In this document: piece by piece, positions 1-7,542 of the stretch
Position numbering within the stretch: position 1 is the first letter of the stretch
Layout: the number at the start of each line of letters is the position of its first letter
Origin: Actinomycetes bacterium
GTDB lineage: Bacteria; Actinomycetota; Actinomycetes; Actinomycetales; Dermatophilaceae
Length of the DNA stretch: 7,616 nucleotides
Direction of reading: 5' to 3'
NCBI GenBank assembly: GCA_023451855.1
Contig: JAEXXY010000331.1
Span: 1-7,616, forward strand
Notes under the pieces: model-generated
Database searches by the model: none
Told to the model about the DNA's origin: nothing
What the model saw: only the letters and a program-made list of their open reading frames with translations
Made by a program: the position numbers and the translations under genes

Positions 1-423
1 GAGCGCGGCCGCCGCGAGCAGCCACCACGTCGCGCCGGGCCCGGGCTGCACGGCCGGACCCGCTGCGGCGGAGAAGGCGAGGCCGGTCAGGCCGAGGCAC
101 ACCGCGACGAGGGCGACCACCTCACCGGCGCCGAGCCGCAGGCCCAGGACGGCCATGGACAGCACGGCCGTCACCGCGACCGACGACGCCACGGCCGACT
201 CCACGAGGAAGAGCGGCAGGGTGCGCAGCGCGGCCACCGAGGCGAGGAAGCCGAGCCCGTCGAGCGCGAGCCCGAGCCCGTAGGGCCAGCCGGCCCGGAC
301 GCGTCGGAGCAGCGGGGTGCCCGACGGCGTCGCCGAGAGACGGCGCACGCCGAGGGCCTGGAGGACCGTGGCGGTGCCGTACGCGAGCGCTGCGAGGAGC
401 GCACCGAGCAGACCGGGCGTCAC
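1..423 (-). CDS. EamA/DMT-type multi-pass membrane protein, C-terminus beyond left edge
   Basis: The frame is open without a stop for 141 codons from a GTG at 423 down to base 1, so only the N-terminal part is present. The translation begins MTPGLLGALLAALAYGTATV and is strongly hydrophobic. Membrane segments are likely near residues 4-25, 47-68, 70-94, 101-120 and 131 onward. The stretch at about 67-101 (LRTLPLFLVESAVASS..., then a short Leu-rich helix ending in GLRLGAGE) resembles the helix pair of drug/metabolite transporter (EamA-like) proteins found in many actinobacteria. Substrate and direction of transport cannot be inferred. The GTG is preferred because it lies directly before the first helix and a CACGAT box sits six bases upstream, the same leaderless geometry as its neighbours. 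There is no clear Shine-Dalgarno. The gene follows the FlK-like thioesterase on the same strand after 82 bp containing a hairpin, so it is probably transcribed separately. It could belong to another small-multidrug-like membrane family. Confidence 0.7.
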   Translation of the reverse strand, partial: MTPGLLGALLAALAYGTATVLQALGVRRLSATPSGTPLLRRVRAGWPYGLGLALDGLGFLASVAALRTLPLFLVESAVASSVAVTAVLSMAVLGLRLGAGEVVALVAVCLGLTGLAFSAAAGPAVQPGPGATWWLLAAAAL

Positions 424-451
424 GCGTCGATCGTGGCAACCGCAACTGGGA

Positions 452-477
452 GGCGGCTGCGCGTCGGTGCAGCCGCC
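452..477 (-). terminator. Hairpin between thioesterase and membrane-protein genes, possible terminator
   Basis: GGCGGCTGC (452-460) and GCAGCCGCC (469-477) form a perfect 9-bp stem with an 8-nt loop. It lies 28 bases past the stop codon of the minus-strand thioesterase gene and 28 bases before the GTG of the membrane-protein gene. There is no T-tract on either strand, so it would be a GC-hairpin terminator of the kind often proposed in actinobacteria. A regulatory role for the downstream gene is also possible. Confidence 0.45.
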
Positions 478-483
478 GCAGCA

Positions 484-509
484 GAGGCGCGTCAGGGGAG
501 GTGCGTCAG
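484..509. repeat. 12-bp imperfect tandem repeat over the thioesterase stop codon
   Basis: GAGGCGCGTCAG (484-495) and GAGGTGCGTCAG (498-509) differ at one base and are 14 bp apart. The second copy contains the stop codon of the minus-strand thioesterase gene (506-508), so the stop-codon environment is duplicated just beyond the gene. It looks like a small tandem duplication. Confidence 0.5.
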
Positions 510-880
510 AGGATGCGCTGGCACTTGGCCATGAAACGGTCCGGGTCGACGACGGCCCGGTGCACCTCGCCGAAGGCGATCTCCTCGCCGTCGGCGTCCT
601 TGGCGCTGACGTGGCACACGAGCCGGCGACCGTCGTTGATCGGCTCGGCGCACAGGATGGTGATGTCGGCGCCGACGGGGCTGCCCTTCACGTGCTCGAT
701 GACGATCTTCGTGCCCACGGTGGTGTGGTCGGCGTCGATGCTCTGCCGGCAGACCTGGAAGGCGGCGTTCTCGCACCACGTGGCGAGACGCGGGGTCGCG
801 AGGACCTCGAGGTCACCGCTGCCGACCGAGGCGGCCGTGTCGTCCGGGGTGACCGTGTGCTGGAACTTGCGCATGGGCAT
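506..880 (-). CDS. FlK-like hot-dog thioesterase
   Basis: A 124-residue protein starting MPMRKFQHTV, the length of a single hot-dog domain. It is predicted to be a cytoplasmic acyl-CoA thioesterase of the fluoroacetyl-CoA thioesterase (FlK) type. The signature region runs VGSGDLEVLATP (19-30), then E37, then TTVGT (53-57), then H63 and a Pro-Val-Gly turn. Thr29, Glu37 and His63 have the same spacing (8 and 26 residues) as the catalytic Thr42, Glu50 and His76 known for FlK. The end, roughly IAFGEVHRAVVDPDRF (101-116), fits the last hot-dog strands. Nothing nearby indicates fluorometabolite chemistry, so the substrate is unknown and a housekeeping acyl-CoA hydrolase is more likely than true fluoroacetate resistance. 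The ATG at 880 has no Shine-Dalgarno but has a CAGACT box six bases upstream, suggesting a leaderless transcript. Met3 (874) is the alternative start. It is divergent from the YhhN-family gene across 116 bp. Confidence 0.82.
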   Translation of the reverse strand: MPMRKFQHTVTPDDTAASVGSGDLEVLATPRLATWCENAAFQVCRQSIDADHTTVGTKIVIEHVKGSPVGADITILCAEPINDGRRLVCHVSAKDADGEEIAFGEVHRAVVDPDRFMAKCQRIL

Positions 881-886
881 TGGACG

Positions 887-892
887 AGTCTG
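887..892 (-). promoter_or_regulatory. Putative -10 box for the FlK-like gene (leaderless)
   Basis: On the minus strand CAGACT is followed by six bases and then ATG. It departs from TANNNT only at the first base. The distance places the transcription start at or next to the A of ATG. The same core recurs before purU. No convincing -35 element is visible. Confidence 0.4.
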
Positions 893-996
893 ACAGAGAA
901 CCGTGGCGCCCTCGACACGTGCCCGGTCGGCGGGCGTCCGGGCCGATCCTGCGTGTCGGAGCCCGCCCGCGCAGCCCGGCTGGGAGTCTTGGCATC

Positions 997-1644
997 GTGA
1001 CCACCCACCTCTGGGTCCTCTCGGTGGCCCTCGGCGTCACGGCGCTCATCAACTGGGGTGCCGTGCTGCGGGGTGAGTACCTGCTCGAGCGGCTGACCAA
1101 GCCGCTCGTCGTGCTGCTCCTCGCAGGCCTCGCGTGGTCGCTGAGCTGGGAGGGCGCGGCGCCCGGCTCACCGACGCTCCTGCCGGTGCTCGTCGCACTC
1201 GGGTTCAGCCTCGTCGGCGACGTCGCCCTGCTCACGGCCACCGAGACCCGGTTCCTCGTCGGGGTCGGCGCCTTCTTCGTCGCGCACGTCGCCTACATCT
1301 GGGCGATCCTCGAGACGCCGACGCAGCCGGGCTTCCCGTGGTGGCTGCTCGGTGCCGTCCCGGTGGCCGTGCTGCTCTTCGTCCTCTTCGGCCGCGACAT
1401 CGTCCGGGGCGCGGGGGAGCAGCGCGGACCGGTCTTCATCTACCAGCTCGCTCTCATCAGCCTGCTGCTCGTCGCCGCGTGGAAGGGCGACTGGCTCGTG
1501 ATCCTCGGCTGCTTCACCTTCGTCGTCAGCGACACGGTGCTCGGCCACGACCGGTTCGTCCACGAGCGTCCCTGGGCCCCGATCGTCGTCATCGTCACCT
1601 ACCACGTGGCCCAGACCCTCATCGTCGTCGGCCTCTTCCGCTGA
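997..1644 (+). CDS. YhhN/TMEM86-family integral membrane protein (putative lysoplasmalogenase)
   Basis: A 215-residue, very hydrophobic protein starting at GTG 997 (MTTHLWVLSVALG). Family motifs can be seen in order: TKP at 34-36, GDVALL at 74-79, FVAHVAY at 94-100, FVVSDTVLGHDRF at 175-187 and TYHVAQTLIVVG at 201-212. The conserved Asp residues (75, 179) and His residues (97, 203) lie in or beside predicted membrane helices, as expected for YhhN/TMEM86. Animal TMEM86 members, and some bacterial relatives, hydrolyse the vinyl-ether bond of lysoplasmalogens. Whether this protein does so is inference, because few aerobic actinobacteria are known to make plasmalogens. The frame is open upstream to an ATG at 880, but those 39 residues are Arg/Pro-rich and lack family features. 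GGGAG at 982-986 lies ten bases before the GTG and supports the shorter start. An imperfect hairpin follows the stop codon. Confidence 0.82.
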   Translation: MTTHLWVLSVALGVTALINWGAVLRGEYLLERLTKPLVVLLLAGLAWSLSWEGAAPGSPTLLPVLVALGFSLVGDVALLTATETRFLVGVGAFFVAHVAYIWAILETPTQPGFPWWLLGAVPVAVLLFVLFGRDIVRGAGEQRGPVFIYQLALISLLLVAAWKGDWLVILGCFTFVVSDTVLGHDRFVHERPWAPIVVIVTYHVAQTLIVVGLFR

Positions 1645-1645
1645 C

Positions 1646-1670
1646 GGCCGCCCTCGGCAGAGGTGGGGCC
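1646..1670 (+). terminator. Imperfect GC-rich hairpin after the YhhN-family gene
   Basis: GGCC (1646-1649) can pair with GGCC (1667-1670), and CCTC (1652-1655) with GAGG (1660-1663), closing a GGCA loop. One mismatch and a bulge lie between the two helices. It begins two bases after the stop codon and has no T-tract. It may separate the YhhN-family transcript from the leuS leader, but it also overlaps the likely -35 region of the leuS promoter. Confidence 0.35.
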
Positions 1671-1678
1671 TGCTGCGC

Positions 1679-1684
1679 TAACCT
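1679..1684 (+). promoter_or_regulatory. -10 box of the leuS leader promoter
   Basis: TAACCT matches the actinobacterial TANNNT -10 consensus. It ends seven bases before the ATG of the Leu-rich leader peptide, so transcription probably starts at or beside that A (1692) and the leader mRNA would be leaderless. No good -35 hexamer is seen 17-19 bp upstream (GGCAGA or TCGGCA are the closest). Confidence 0.55.
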
Positions 1685-1691
1685 TGCGAGC

Positions 1692-1727
1692 ATGGCTGGT
1701 CTGCTCCTCCTTCCGCAGCCGCGTTGA
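1692..1727 (+). CDS. Leucine-rich leader peptide of the leuS attenuator
   Basis: A short ORF encodes MAGLLLLPQPR followed by TGA. Four of its eleven residues are consecutive leucines (CTG CTC CTC CTT, 1701-1712), and it lies upstream of the gene that charges tRNA-Leu. Classical attenuation leader peptides are rich in the regulated amino acid: if charged tRNA-Leu is scarce, the ribosome stalls at these codons and changes how the downstream RNA folds. Its last four codons, CAG CCG CGT TGA, include the 5' arm of the long hairpin at 1717-1760, and an intrinsic terminator follows at 1762-1788, before leuS. There is no Shine-Dalgarno. The -10 box seven bases upstream implies leaderless translation from the 5' end. 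The peptide probably has no function after synthesis. The short CTC and CTT codon run could arise by chance, but its combination with the terminator makes that unlikely. Confidence 0.8.
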   Translation: MAGLLLLPQPR

Positions 1728-1760
1728 GCAACGTCGGGGTCACCCGACATCAGCGCGGCT
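1717..1760 (+). promoter_or_regulatory. Long hairpin overlapping the leader-peptide stop, attenuator element
   Basis: AGCCGCGTTGA (1717-1727) pairs with TCAGCGCGGCT (1750-1760) over 11 bp with a single G-U pair. Inside it, GTCGGG (1733-1738) pairs with CCCGAC (1743-1748) around a GTCA loop, and a small asymmetric bulge separates the two helices. The 5' arm is the end of the leader ORF and the 3' arm abuts the terminator stem, so a translating ribosome would open or shield it depending on its position. That is the expected behaviour of the pause/antitermination hairpin in an attenuator. Which pairing acts as antiterminator cannot be decided by eye: GGGG at 1736-1739 could pair with CCCC at 1762-1765, but this is short. 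Confidence 0.6.
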
Positions 1761-1761
1761 C

Positions 1762-1788
1762 CCCCTCCTGTGCGAGGGGTTTTCTTTT
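1762..1788 (+). terminator. Intrinsic terminator of the leuS attenuator
   Basis: CCCCTC (1762-1767) and GAGGGG (1774-1779) form a 6-bp GC-rich stem with a 6-nt loop, followed at once by TTTTCTTTT (1780-1788). Such a T-tract is striking in this GC-rich sequence and is the only canonical hairpin-plus-U terminator in the window. It lies between the Leu leader peptide and the leuS start codon, 30 bases before the ATG, so it can only regulate read-through into leuS. Confidence 0.85.
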
Positions 1789-1818
1789 GCCCCGGCGACC
1801 AGCGACGAGAGAGAAGAC

Positions 1819-4788
<2,970 letters not shown>

Positions 4789-4794
4789 GGCGTC

Positions 4795-4809
4795 CGGGCG
4801 CAGCGCCCG
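4795..4809 (+). terminator. Small hairpin directly after the leuS stop codon
   Basis: CGGGCGC and GCGCCCG (4795-4801, 4803-4809) are perfectly complementary. With a realistic loop the stem is five GC pairs. It begins six bases past the stop codon. It has no T-tract and is followed closely by a much stronger hairpin, with which it may act in tandem. Confidence 0.35.
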
Positions 4810-4814
4810 ACCCA

Positions 4815-4853
4815 CGGCACCGGACGCGTCCCAGACGGACGCGTCCGGTGCCG
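4815..4853 (+). terminator. Perfect 17-bp inverted repeat between leuS and degV
   Basis: CGGCACCGGACGCGTCC (4815-4831) is exactly complementary to 4837-4853, with a CAGAC loop. A stem this long and GC-rich after leuS is most simply a terminator without a U-tail. Each arm also contains the 10-bp palindrome GGACGCGTCC (4822-4831 and 4837-4846, 15 bp apart), so the same DNA could be a double protein-binding site. A TACGTT -10 candidate follows two bases later, placing the right arm in the promoter spacer of degV. Terminator and operator roles are not exclusive. Confidence 0.6.
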
Positions 4854-4854
4854 G

Positions 4855-4860
4855 TACGTT
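4855..4860 (+). promoter_or_regulatory. Putative -10 box for degV-plsY
   Basis: TACGTT fits TANNNT and lies just past the leuS-degV inverted repeat. A start near 4867 would give a leader of about 36 bases containing the degV Shine-Dalgarno. The region 17 bp upstream (CAGACG, 4832-4837) is a poor -35. Confidence 0.4.
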
Positions 4861-4891
4861 GGGACCACCTGGCGCCCCCTCGCCCCGGCGG

Positions 4892-4896
4892 AAGGA
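4892..4896 (+). promoter_or_regulatory. Shine-Dalgarno of degV
   Basis: AAGGA lies six bases before GTG 4903 and fixes the start of the DegV-family gene. It is the clearest ribosome-binding site in the window, in contrast to the apparently leaderless genes around it. Confidence 0.65.
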
Positions 4897-4902
4897 CGAG
4901 CT

Positions 4903-5790
4903 GTGACCACCCGCATCGTCACCGACTCGACGGCCTACCTGCCGGCCGCCGACGTCGAGCGGCACGGCATCGAGGTCGTGCCCCTGCACGTCGTCGTCGG
5001 CGGCCGCGACCACGTCGAGGGCCACGACATCACCTCCCAGCAGGTCGCCGCCGCACTGCGCGACTACACGATCGTCACGACGTCGCGCCCGACGCCCCAG
5101 GTCTTCGCCGACACCTACGAGCGCCTGGCCGCCGAGGGCGCCGACGCCATCGTGTCGGTGCACCTGTCCTCGCAGATGTCGGGCACCCTCGAGGCGGCCC
5201 GGATCGCCGCGGCCGAGGCGCCCGTTCCGGTCGAGGTGGTCGACAGCGAGACGATCGGCATGGCCATGGGCTTCGCCGTCGTCACGGGCGCCGAGCGTGC
5301 CGCGGCCGGTGCGGACGCGTCCGAGGTGGCGGCCGCGGTGCGGGACCGTCTGACGCCCTCCGGAGTCCTCTTCTACGTCGACACGCTCGAGCACCTGCGT
5401 CGCGGGGGACGGATCGGCGCCGCGTCGGCGCTGCTCGGCTCGGCGCTCGCGATCAAGCCGATCCTCGCCGTGCGCGGCGGGCGCATCGTGCCCGTCGAGA
5501 AGGTGCGCACGTCGGCGCGCGCCGTCGCCCGGATCGAGGCGATGGTGCTCGAGCACGTCCACTCCGGTGGGCTCGCCGTCGACCTCGCCGTGCACCACCT
5601 CGACGCCGCCGAACGCGCCGACCAGATCGCCGACCACCTGCGCTCGCAGGTGCCGGGCTCACCGCAGGTGCTCGTCGTCGAGCTCGGCGCGGTCGTCGGG
5701 GCCCACGTCGGGCCCGGCACCGTCGCCATCGCCGTGGCACCGCGTCCCGGTGAGCCGCTCGCCGAGGCAGGGGAGGGCACCCGGCCGTGA
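4903..5790 (+). CDS. DegV-family fatty-acid-binding protein
   Basis: A 295-residue cytoplasmic protein, close to the usual length of about 280 for DegV proteins. It shows the family signatures in order: IVTDSTAYLP (5-14), TTSRPTPQVF (59-68), HLSSQMSGTLEAARIAA (87-103), VVDSETIGMAMGF (112-124), LEHLRRGGRIGAASALLGS (162-180) then IKP, and the C-terminal glycine-rich ELGAVVGAHVGPGTVAIAV (260-278). DegV proteins bind a fatty acid in a buried pocket, and the Firmicutes homologue FakB presents it to the FakA kinase to make acyl-phosphate. No FakA-type kinase is present in the window. The gene starts at GTG with AAGGA six bases upstream, and its stop overlaps the plsY start (GTGA). The coupling to plsY, an acyl-phosphate user, supports a role in phospholipid synthesis or fatty-acid recycling, although this is inference. 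The ligand chain length cannot be read from the sequence. Confidence 0.93.
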   Translation: MTTRIVTDSTAYLPAADVERHGIEVVPLHVVVGGRDHVEGHDITSQQVAAALRDYTIVTTSRPTPQVFADTYERLAAEGADAIVSVHLSSQMSGTLEAARIAAAEAPVPVEVVDSETIGMAMGFAVVTGAERAAAGADASEVAAAVRDRLTPSGVLFYVDTLEHLRRGGRIGAASALLGSALAIKPILAVRGGRIVPVEKVRTSARAVARIEAMVLEHVHSGGLAVDLAVHHLDAAERADQIADHLRSQVPGSPQVLVVELGAVVGAHVGPGTVAIAVAPRPGEPLAEAGEGTRP

Positions 5791-6485
5791 CCGTGGGCTC
5801 CGTGCTCGCCTGGGCCGGCCTGGTCCTCGCGGCCTTCCTCATCGGCTCGCTCAACCCCGCGACCGGCGTCGCGCGCCTGCTCGGCAAGGACCTCTCGACG
5901 TCGGGCTCGGGCAACCCGGGCGCCACGAACGCCGGACGCGTGCTGGGGCGCAAGTGGGGCGTGCTCGTCGGTGTCCTCGACGTGCTCAAGGGCCTGGTGC
6001 CCACGCTCGTCGCCGGCCACCTCTTCGGCGCCCACGCCGCGTACGCCGTCGGCATCGCCGCGGTGCTCGGGCACATCTGGTCGCCGTTCCTTCGCGGACG
6101 CGGGGGCAAGGGCGTGGCCACGACGCTCGGGGTCGTGCTCGGCGTGCACCCGTGGGTGGCGCTCGTCGTCGTGGTCGTCTTCGTCGTCGCCGTGGCAGTG
6201 ACCCGCTGGGTGGCGGCCGGCTCGATCTTCGGGGCCCTGTCGATGCTCGTCGTCGCGGTGCTCGTGTGGACCGGCCACGCCCCCGGTGACGTGTGGACGG
6301 GATGGTGGCTCACGGCGATCGGGGTGCTCGTGCTGTGGCGCCACCAGAACAACGTCATCGGCTGGTGGCGGCAGCGCCGGATCGAGCATCTCGAGGAGTC
6401 GGACGAGGACGCTGAGGGGGCCCCTGGCGCGGAGACCGGCGAGGAGACCGGAGAGGAGCCGGACCGGGAGCGGGAGCAGGGCTGA
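5787..6485 (+). CDS. plsY: Acyl-phosphate:glycerol-3-phosphate acyltransferase PlsY
   Basis: A 232-residue inner-membrane protein that forms lysophosphatidic acid from acyl-phosphate and glycerol-3-phosphate, the first step of phospholipid synthesis. All three PlsY signature regions are present: GSLNPATGVARLL with GSGNPGATN (20-32, 40-48), GHIWSPFL with GRGGKGVAT (95-102, 104-112) and WRHQNNVIG (184-192). About seven membrane segments lie between residues 4 and 186. The GTG start overlaps the degV stop by four bases, with AGGGGAGGG nine bases upstream, so translation is probably coupled to degV. Two oddities stand out. The usual Arg in the D-L/I-R-x-x-GSGN motif is Ser (KDLSTSGSGN). A hydrophilic, strongly acidic tail (about 199-231, rich in Glu/Asp) extends past the usual end of the family. 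A more distant PlsY paralogue is possible, since the organism may have another copy elsewhere. Confidence 0.93.
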   Translation: MTVGSVLAWAGLVLAAFLIGSLNPATGVARLLGKDLSTSGSGNPGATNAGRVLGRKWGVLVGVLDVLKGLVPTLVAGHLFGAHAAYAVGIAAVLGHIWSPFLRGRGGKGVATTLGVVLGVHPWVALVVVVVFVVAVAVTRWVAAGSIFGALSMLVVAVLVWTGHAPGDVWTGWWLTAIGVLVLWRHQNNVIGWWRQRRIEHLEESDEDAEGAPGAETGEETGEEPDREREQG

Positions 6486-6486
6486 G

Positions 6487-6516
6487 CGGTACGACCCTGA
6501 CGACGGTACGACCCTG
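6487..6516. repeat. 13-bp direct repeat in the plsY-purU convergent gap
   Basis: CGGTACGACCCTG occurs at 6487-6499 and exactly again at 6504-6516, separated by ACGA (17-bp period). It fills most of the 39-bp gap between the convergent stop codons of plsY and purU. No convincing terminator hairpin is visible in the gap. Confidence 0.7.
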
Positions 6517-6524
6517 GGGACGCC

Positions 6525-7367
6525 TCAGAAGACGATCGTGCGGCGTCCGGAGAGGAAGACGCGCGACTCCGCGTGGTCGCGGACGGCCCGGGACAGGACG
6601 CGTCGCTCGACGTCGCGACCGATCGCGACGAGACGCTGGGGCGACTCCGCGTGCGTCACGCGCACGACGTCCTGCTCGATGATCGGACCCTCGTCGAGGT
6701 CTGCCGTGACGTAGTGCGCCGAGGCACCGATCAGCTTGACGCCGCGGTCGTGGGCCTGGTGGTAGGGCTTGGCGCCCTTGAAGCCGGGCAGGAACGAGTG
6801 GTGGATGTTGATGGCCCGGCCCTCGAGCGCGCGGCACAGGCCGTCGCTGAGGATCTGCATGTAGCGGGCCAGGACGACGAGCCCGACGTCGTTGGTGTCG
6901 ACGATGCGCAGCAGCTCGGACTCGGCGTCGGCCTTGGTGTCGGGGGTGACCGGGATGACGGTGAACGGCAGCCCGAAGTACTCGACGAGCCCGCGGCAGT
7001 CCTCGTGGTTGGACACGACGCCGACGATGTCGATGGGCAGGTCGCCGGACTTCCAGCGGTGCAGCAGGTCGAGGAGGCAGTGGTCGAACTTGCTGACGAG
7101 GATGACGGTGCGGCAGCGCTCGTCCTCGGGACGGACGGCGAGGTGCAGGGACACGACGGCCGGGCTCTCGCGGATGGTGTCGAGGACGCGCTCGACGTCG
7201 GAGGCGTCGGCGTCGAAGACCGTGCGCATGAAGAAGAGGTTGGTGTCCTCGTCGGAGAACTGCTGGTTCTCGACGATGTTCGCGTCGACGGCGAGCAGCG
7301 CCGCGGAGACGGCCGCGACGATGCCGGGTCGGTCCTCACAGGTCAGGGTCATGATGTGCCGGGCCAT
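6525..7367 (-). CDS. purU: Formyltetrahydrofolate deformylase
   Basis: A 280-residue cytoplasmic enzyme that hydrolyses 10-formyl-THF to formate and THF, balancing the one-carbon pool and supplying formate. The N-terminal ACT domain (about 4-80) begins MTLTCEDRPGIVAAVSAALL and is expected to bind the regulatory ligand. The formyltransferase-like domain (from about 86) carries SNHEDCRGL (119-127), ARYMQILS (167-174), INIHHSFLPGFKGAKPYHQA (186-205) and TADLDEGPIIEQD (221-233). Asn187, His189 and Asp225 have the same spacing as catalytic Asn106, His108 and Asp144 of GAR transformylase, so the enzyme looks intact, and the length is normal. The combination of ACT domain and FLPGFKGAKPYHQA distinguishes PurU from PurN. 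The ATG at 7367 is chosen over an in-frame GTG at 7385 because it leads straight into the ACT domain and has a CAGACT box six bases upstream. It is convergent with plsY and divergent from the gene at the right edge. Confidence 0.96.
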   Translation of the reverse strand: MARHIMTLTCEDRPGIVAAVSAALLAVDANIVENQQFSDEDTNLFFMRTVFDADASDVERVLDTIRESPAVVSLHLAVRPEDERCRTVILVSKFDHCLLDLLHRWKSGDLPIDIVGVVSNHEDCRGLVEYFGLPFTVIPVTPDTKADAESELLRIVDTNDVGLVVLARYMQILSDGLCRALEGRAINIHHSFLPGFKGAKPYHQAHDRGVKLIGASAHYVTADLDEGPIIEQDVVRVTHAESPQRLVAIGRDVERRVLSRAVRDHAESRVFLSGRRTIVF

Positions 7368-7373
7368 TGGAGC

Positions 7374-7379
7374 AGTCTG
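7374..7379 (-). promoter_or_regulatory. Putative -10 box of purU (leaderless)
   Basis: On the minus strand CAGACT, six bases, then ATG. The surrounding sequence, CAGACTGCTCCAATG, is nearly the same as that before the FlK-like gene (CAGACTCGTCCAATG). It implies transcription starting at the ATG. No -35 is recognisable. Confidence 0.4.
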
Positions 7380-7422
7380 GACCACGCCGCCGCCGCCGGG
7401 GGAATCGGCGCGCCCGGTGTCT

Positions 7423-7438
7423 CGGCACGTGGGTGCCG
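7423..7438. repeat. Short inverted repeat in the purU divergent region
   Basis: CGGCAC (7423-7428) and GTGCCG (7433-7438) form a 6-bp stem with a GTGG loop. It lies between the divergent purU gene and the right-edge gene. It could be an operator or a chance inverted repeat in GC-rich DNA. Confidence 0.3.
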
Positions 7439-7446
7439 GCCGGTTC

Positions 7447-7494
7447 GCGCGTCGTCCACATCCCCTCGTCGGGGTGGCGCGTCGTCCCCAGCCC
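7447..7494. repeat. 18-bp imperfect direct repeat with a DnaA-box-like core
   Basis: GCGCGTCGTCCACATCCC (7447-7464) and GCGCGTCGTCCCCAGCCC (7477-7494) match at 16 of 18 positions with a 30-bp period. The first contains TCGTCCACA (7452-7460), one base from TTGTCCACA, the DnaA box of high-GC actinobacteria; the second copy has lost the match further. The repeat lies upstream of the right-edge gene and could be a regulator-binding site or a small duplication. Confidence 0.5.
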
Positions 7495-7530
7495 GCGCTC
7501 GGGGGCAGGACGCCGGTGGCTCGCGCTTCC

Positions 7531-7536
7531 TAGCGT
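7531..7536 (+). promoter_or_regulatory. -10 box of the right-edge gene (leaderless)
   Basis: TAGCGT matches TANNNT and is followed by six bases and ATG at 7543, so the transcript probably begins at the start codon. There is no Shine-Dalgarno, which agrees with leaderless initiation. Confidence 0.5.
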
Positions 7537-7542
7537 GCCGGC

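Noticed and set aside
880..996. A longer YhhN-family protein starting at ATG 880
   Set aside because: The added 39 residues are Arg/Pro-rich and soluble, the start overlaps the divergent FlK-like start, and GTG 997 has GGGAG upstream and leads directly into the first helix.
1663..1818. An N-terminal extension of LeuS by 52 codons to 1663
   Set aside because: It would run translation through the Leu leader ORF in another frame, the long hairpin and the terminator. The extra residues have no LeuS similarity.
1645..1818. A T-box riboswitch in the leuS leader
   Set aside because: T-boxes occur before some actinobacterial synthetase genes (ileS), but no T-box core sequence or specifier-loop arrangement is seen. 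The Leu-rich leader peptide explains the region better.
7368..7385. A GTG start for purU six codons upstream of the chosen ATG
   Set aside because: The extra residues (MVQTAP) are not part of the ACT domain, and the -10-like box CAGACT would lie inside the coding region.
7447..7494. A replication origin based on DnaA-box-like repeats
   Set aside because: Only one site is close to the consensus, there is no cluster of boxes and no AT-rich unwinding region, and dnaA and dnaN are not nearby.
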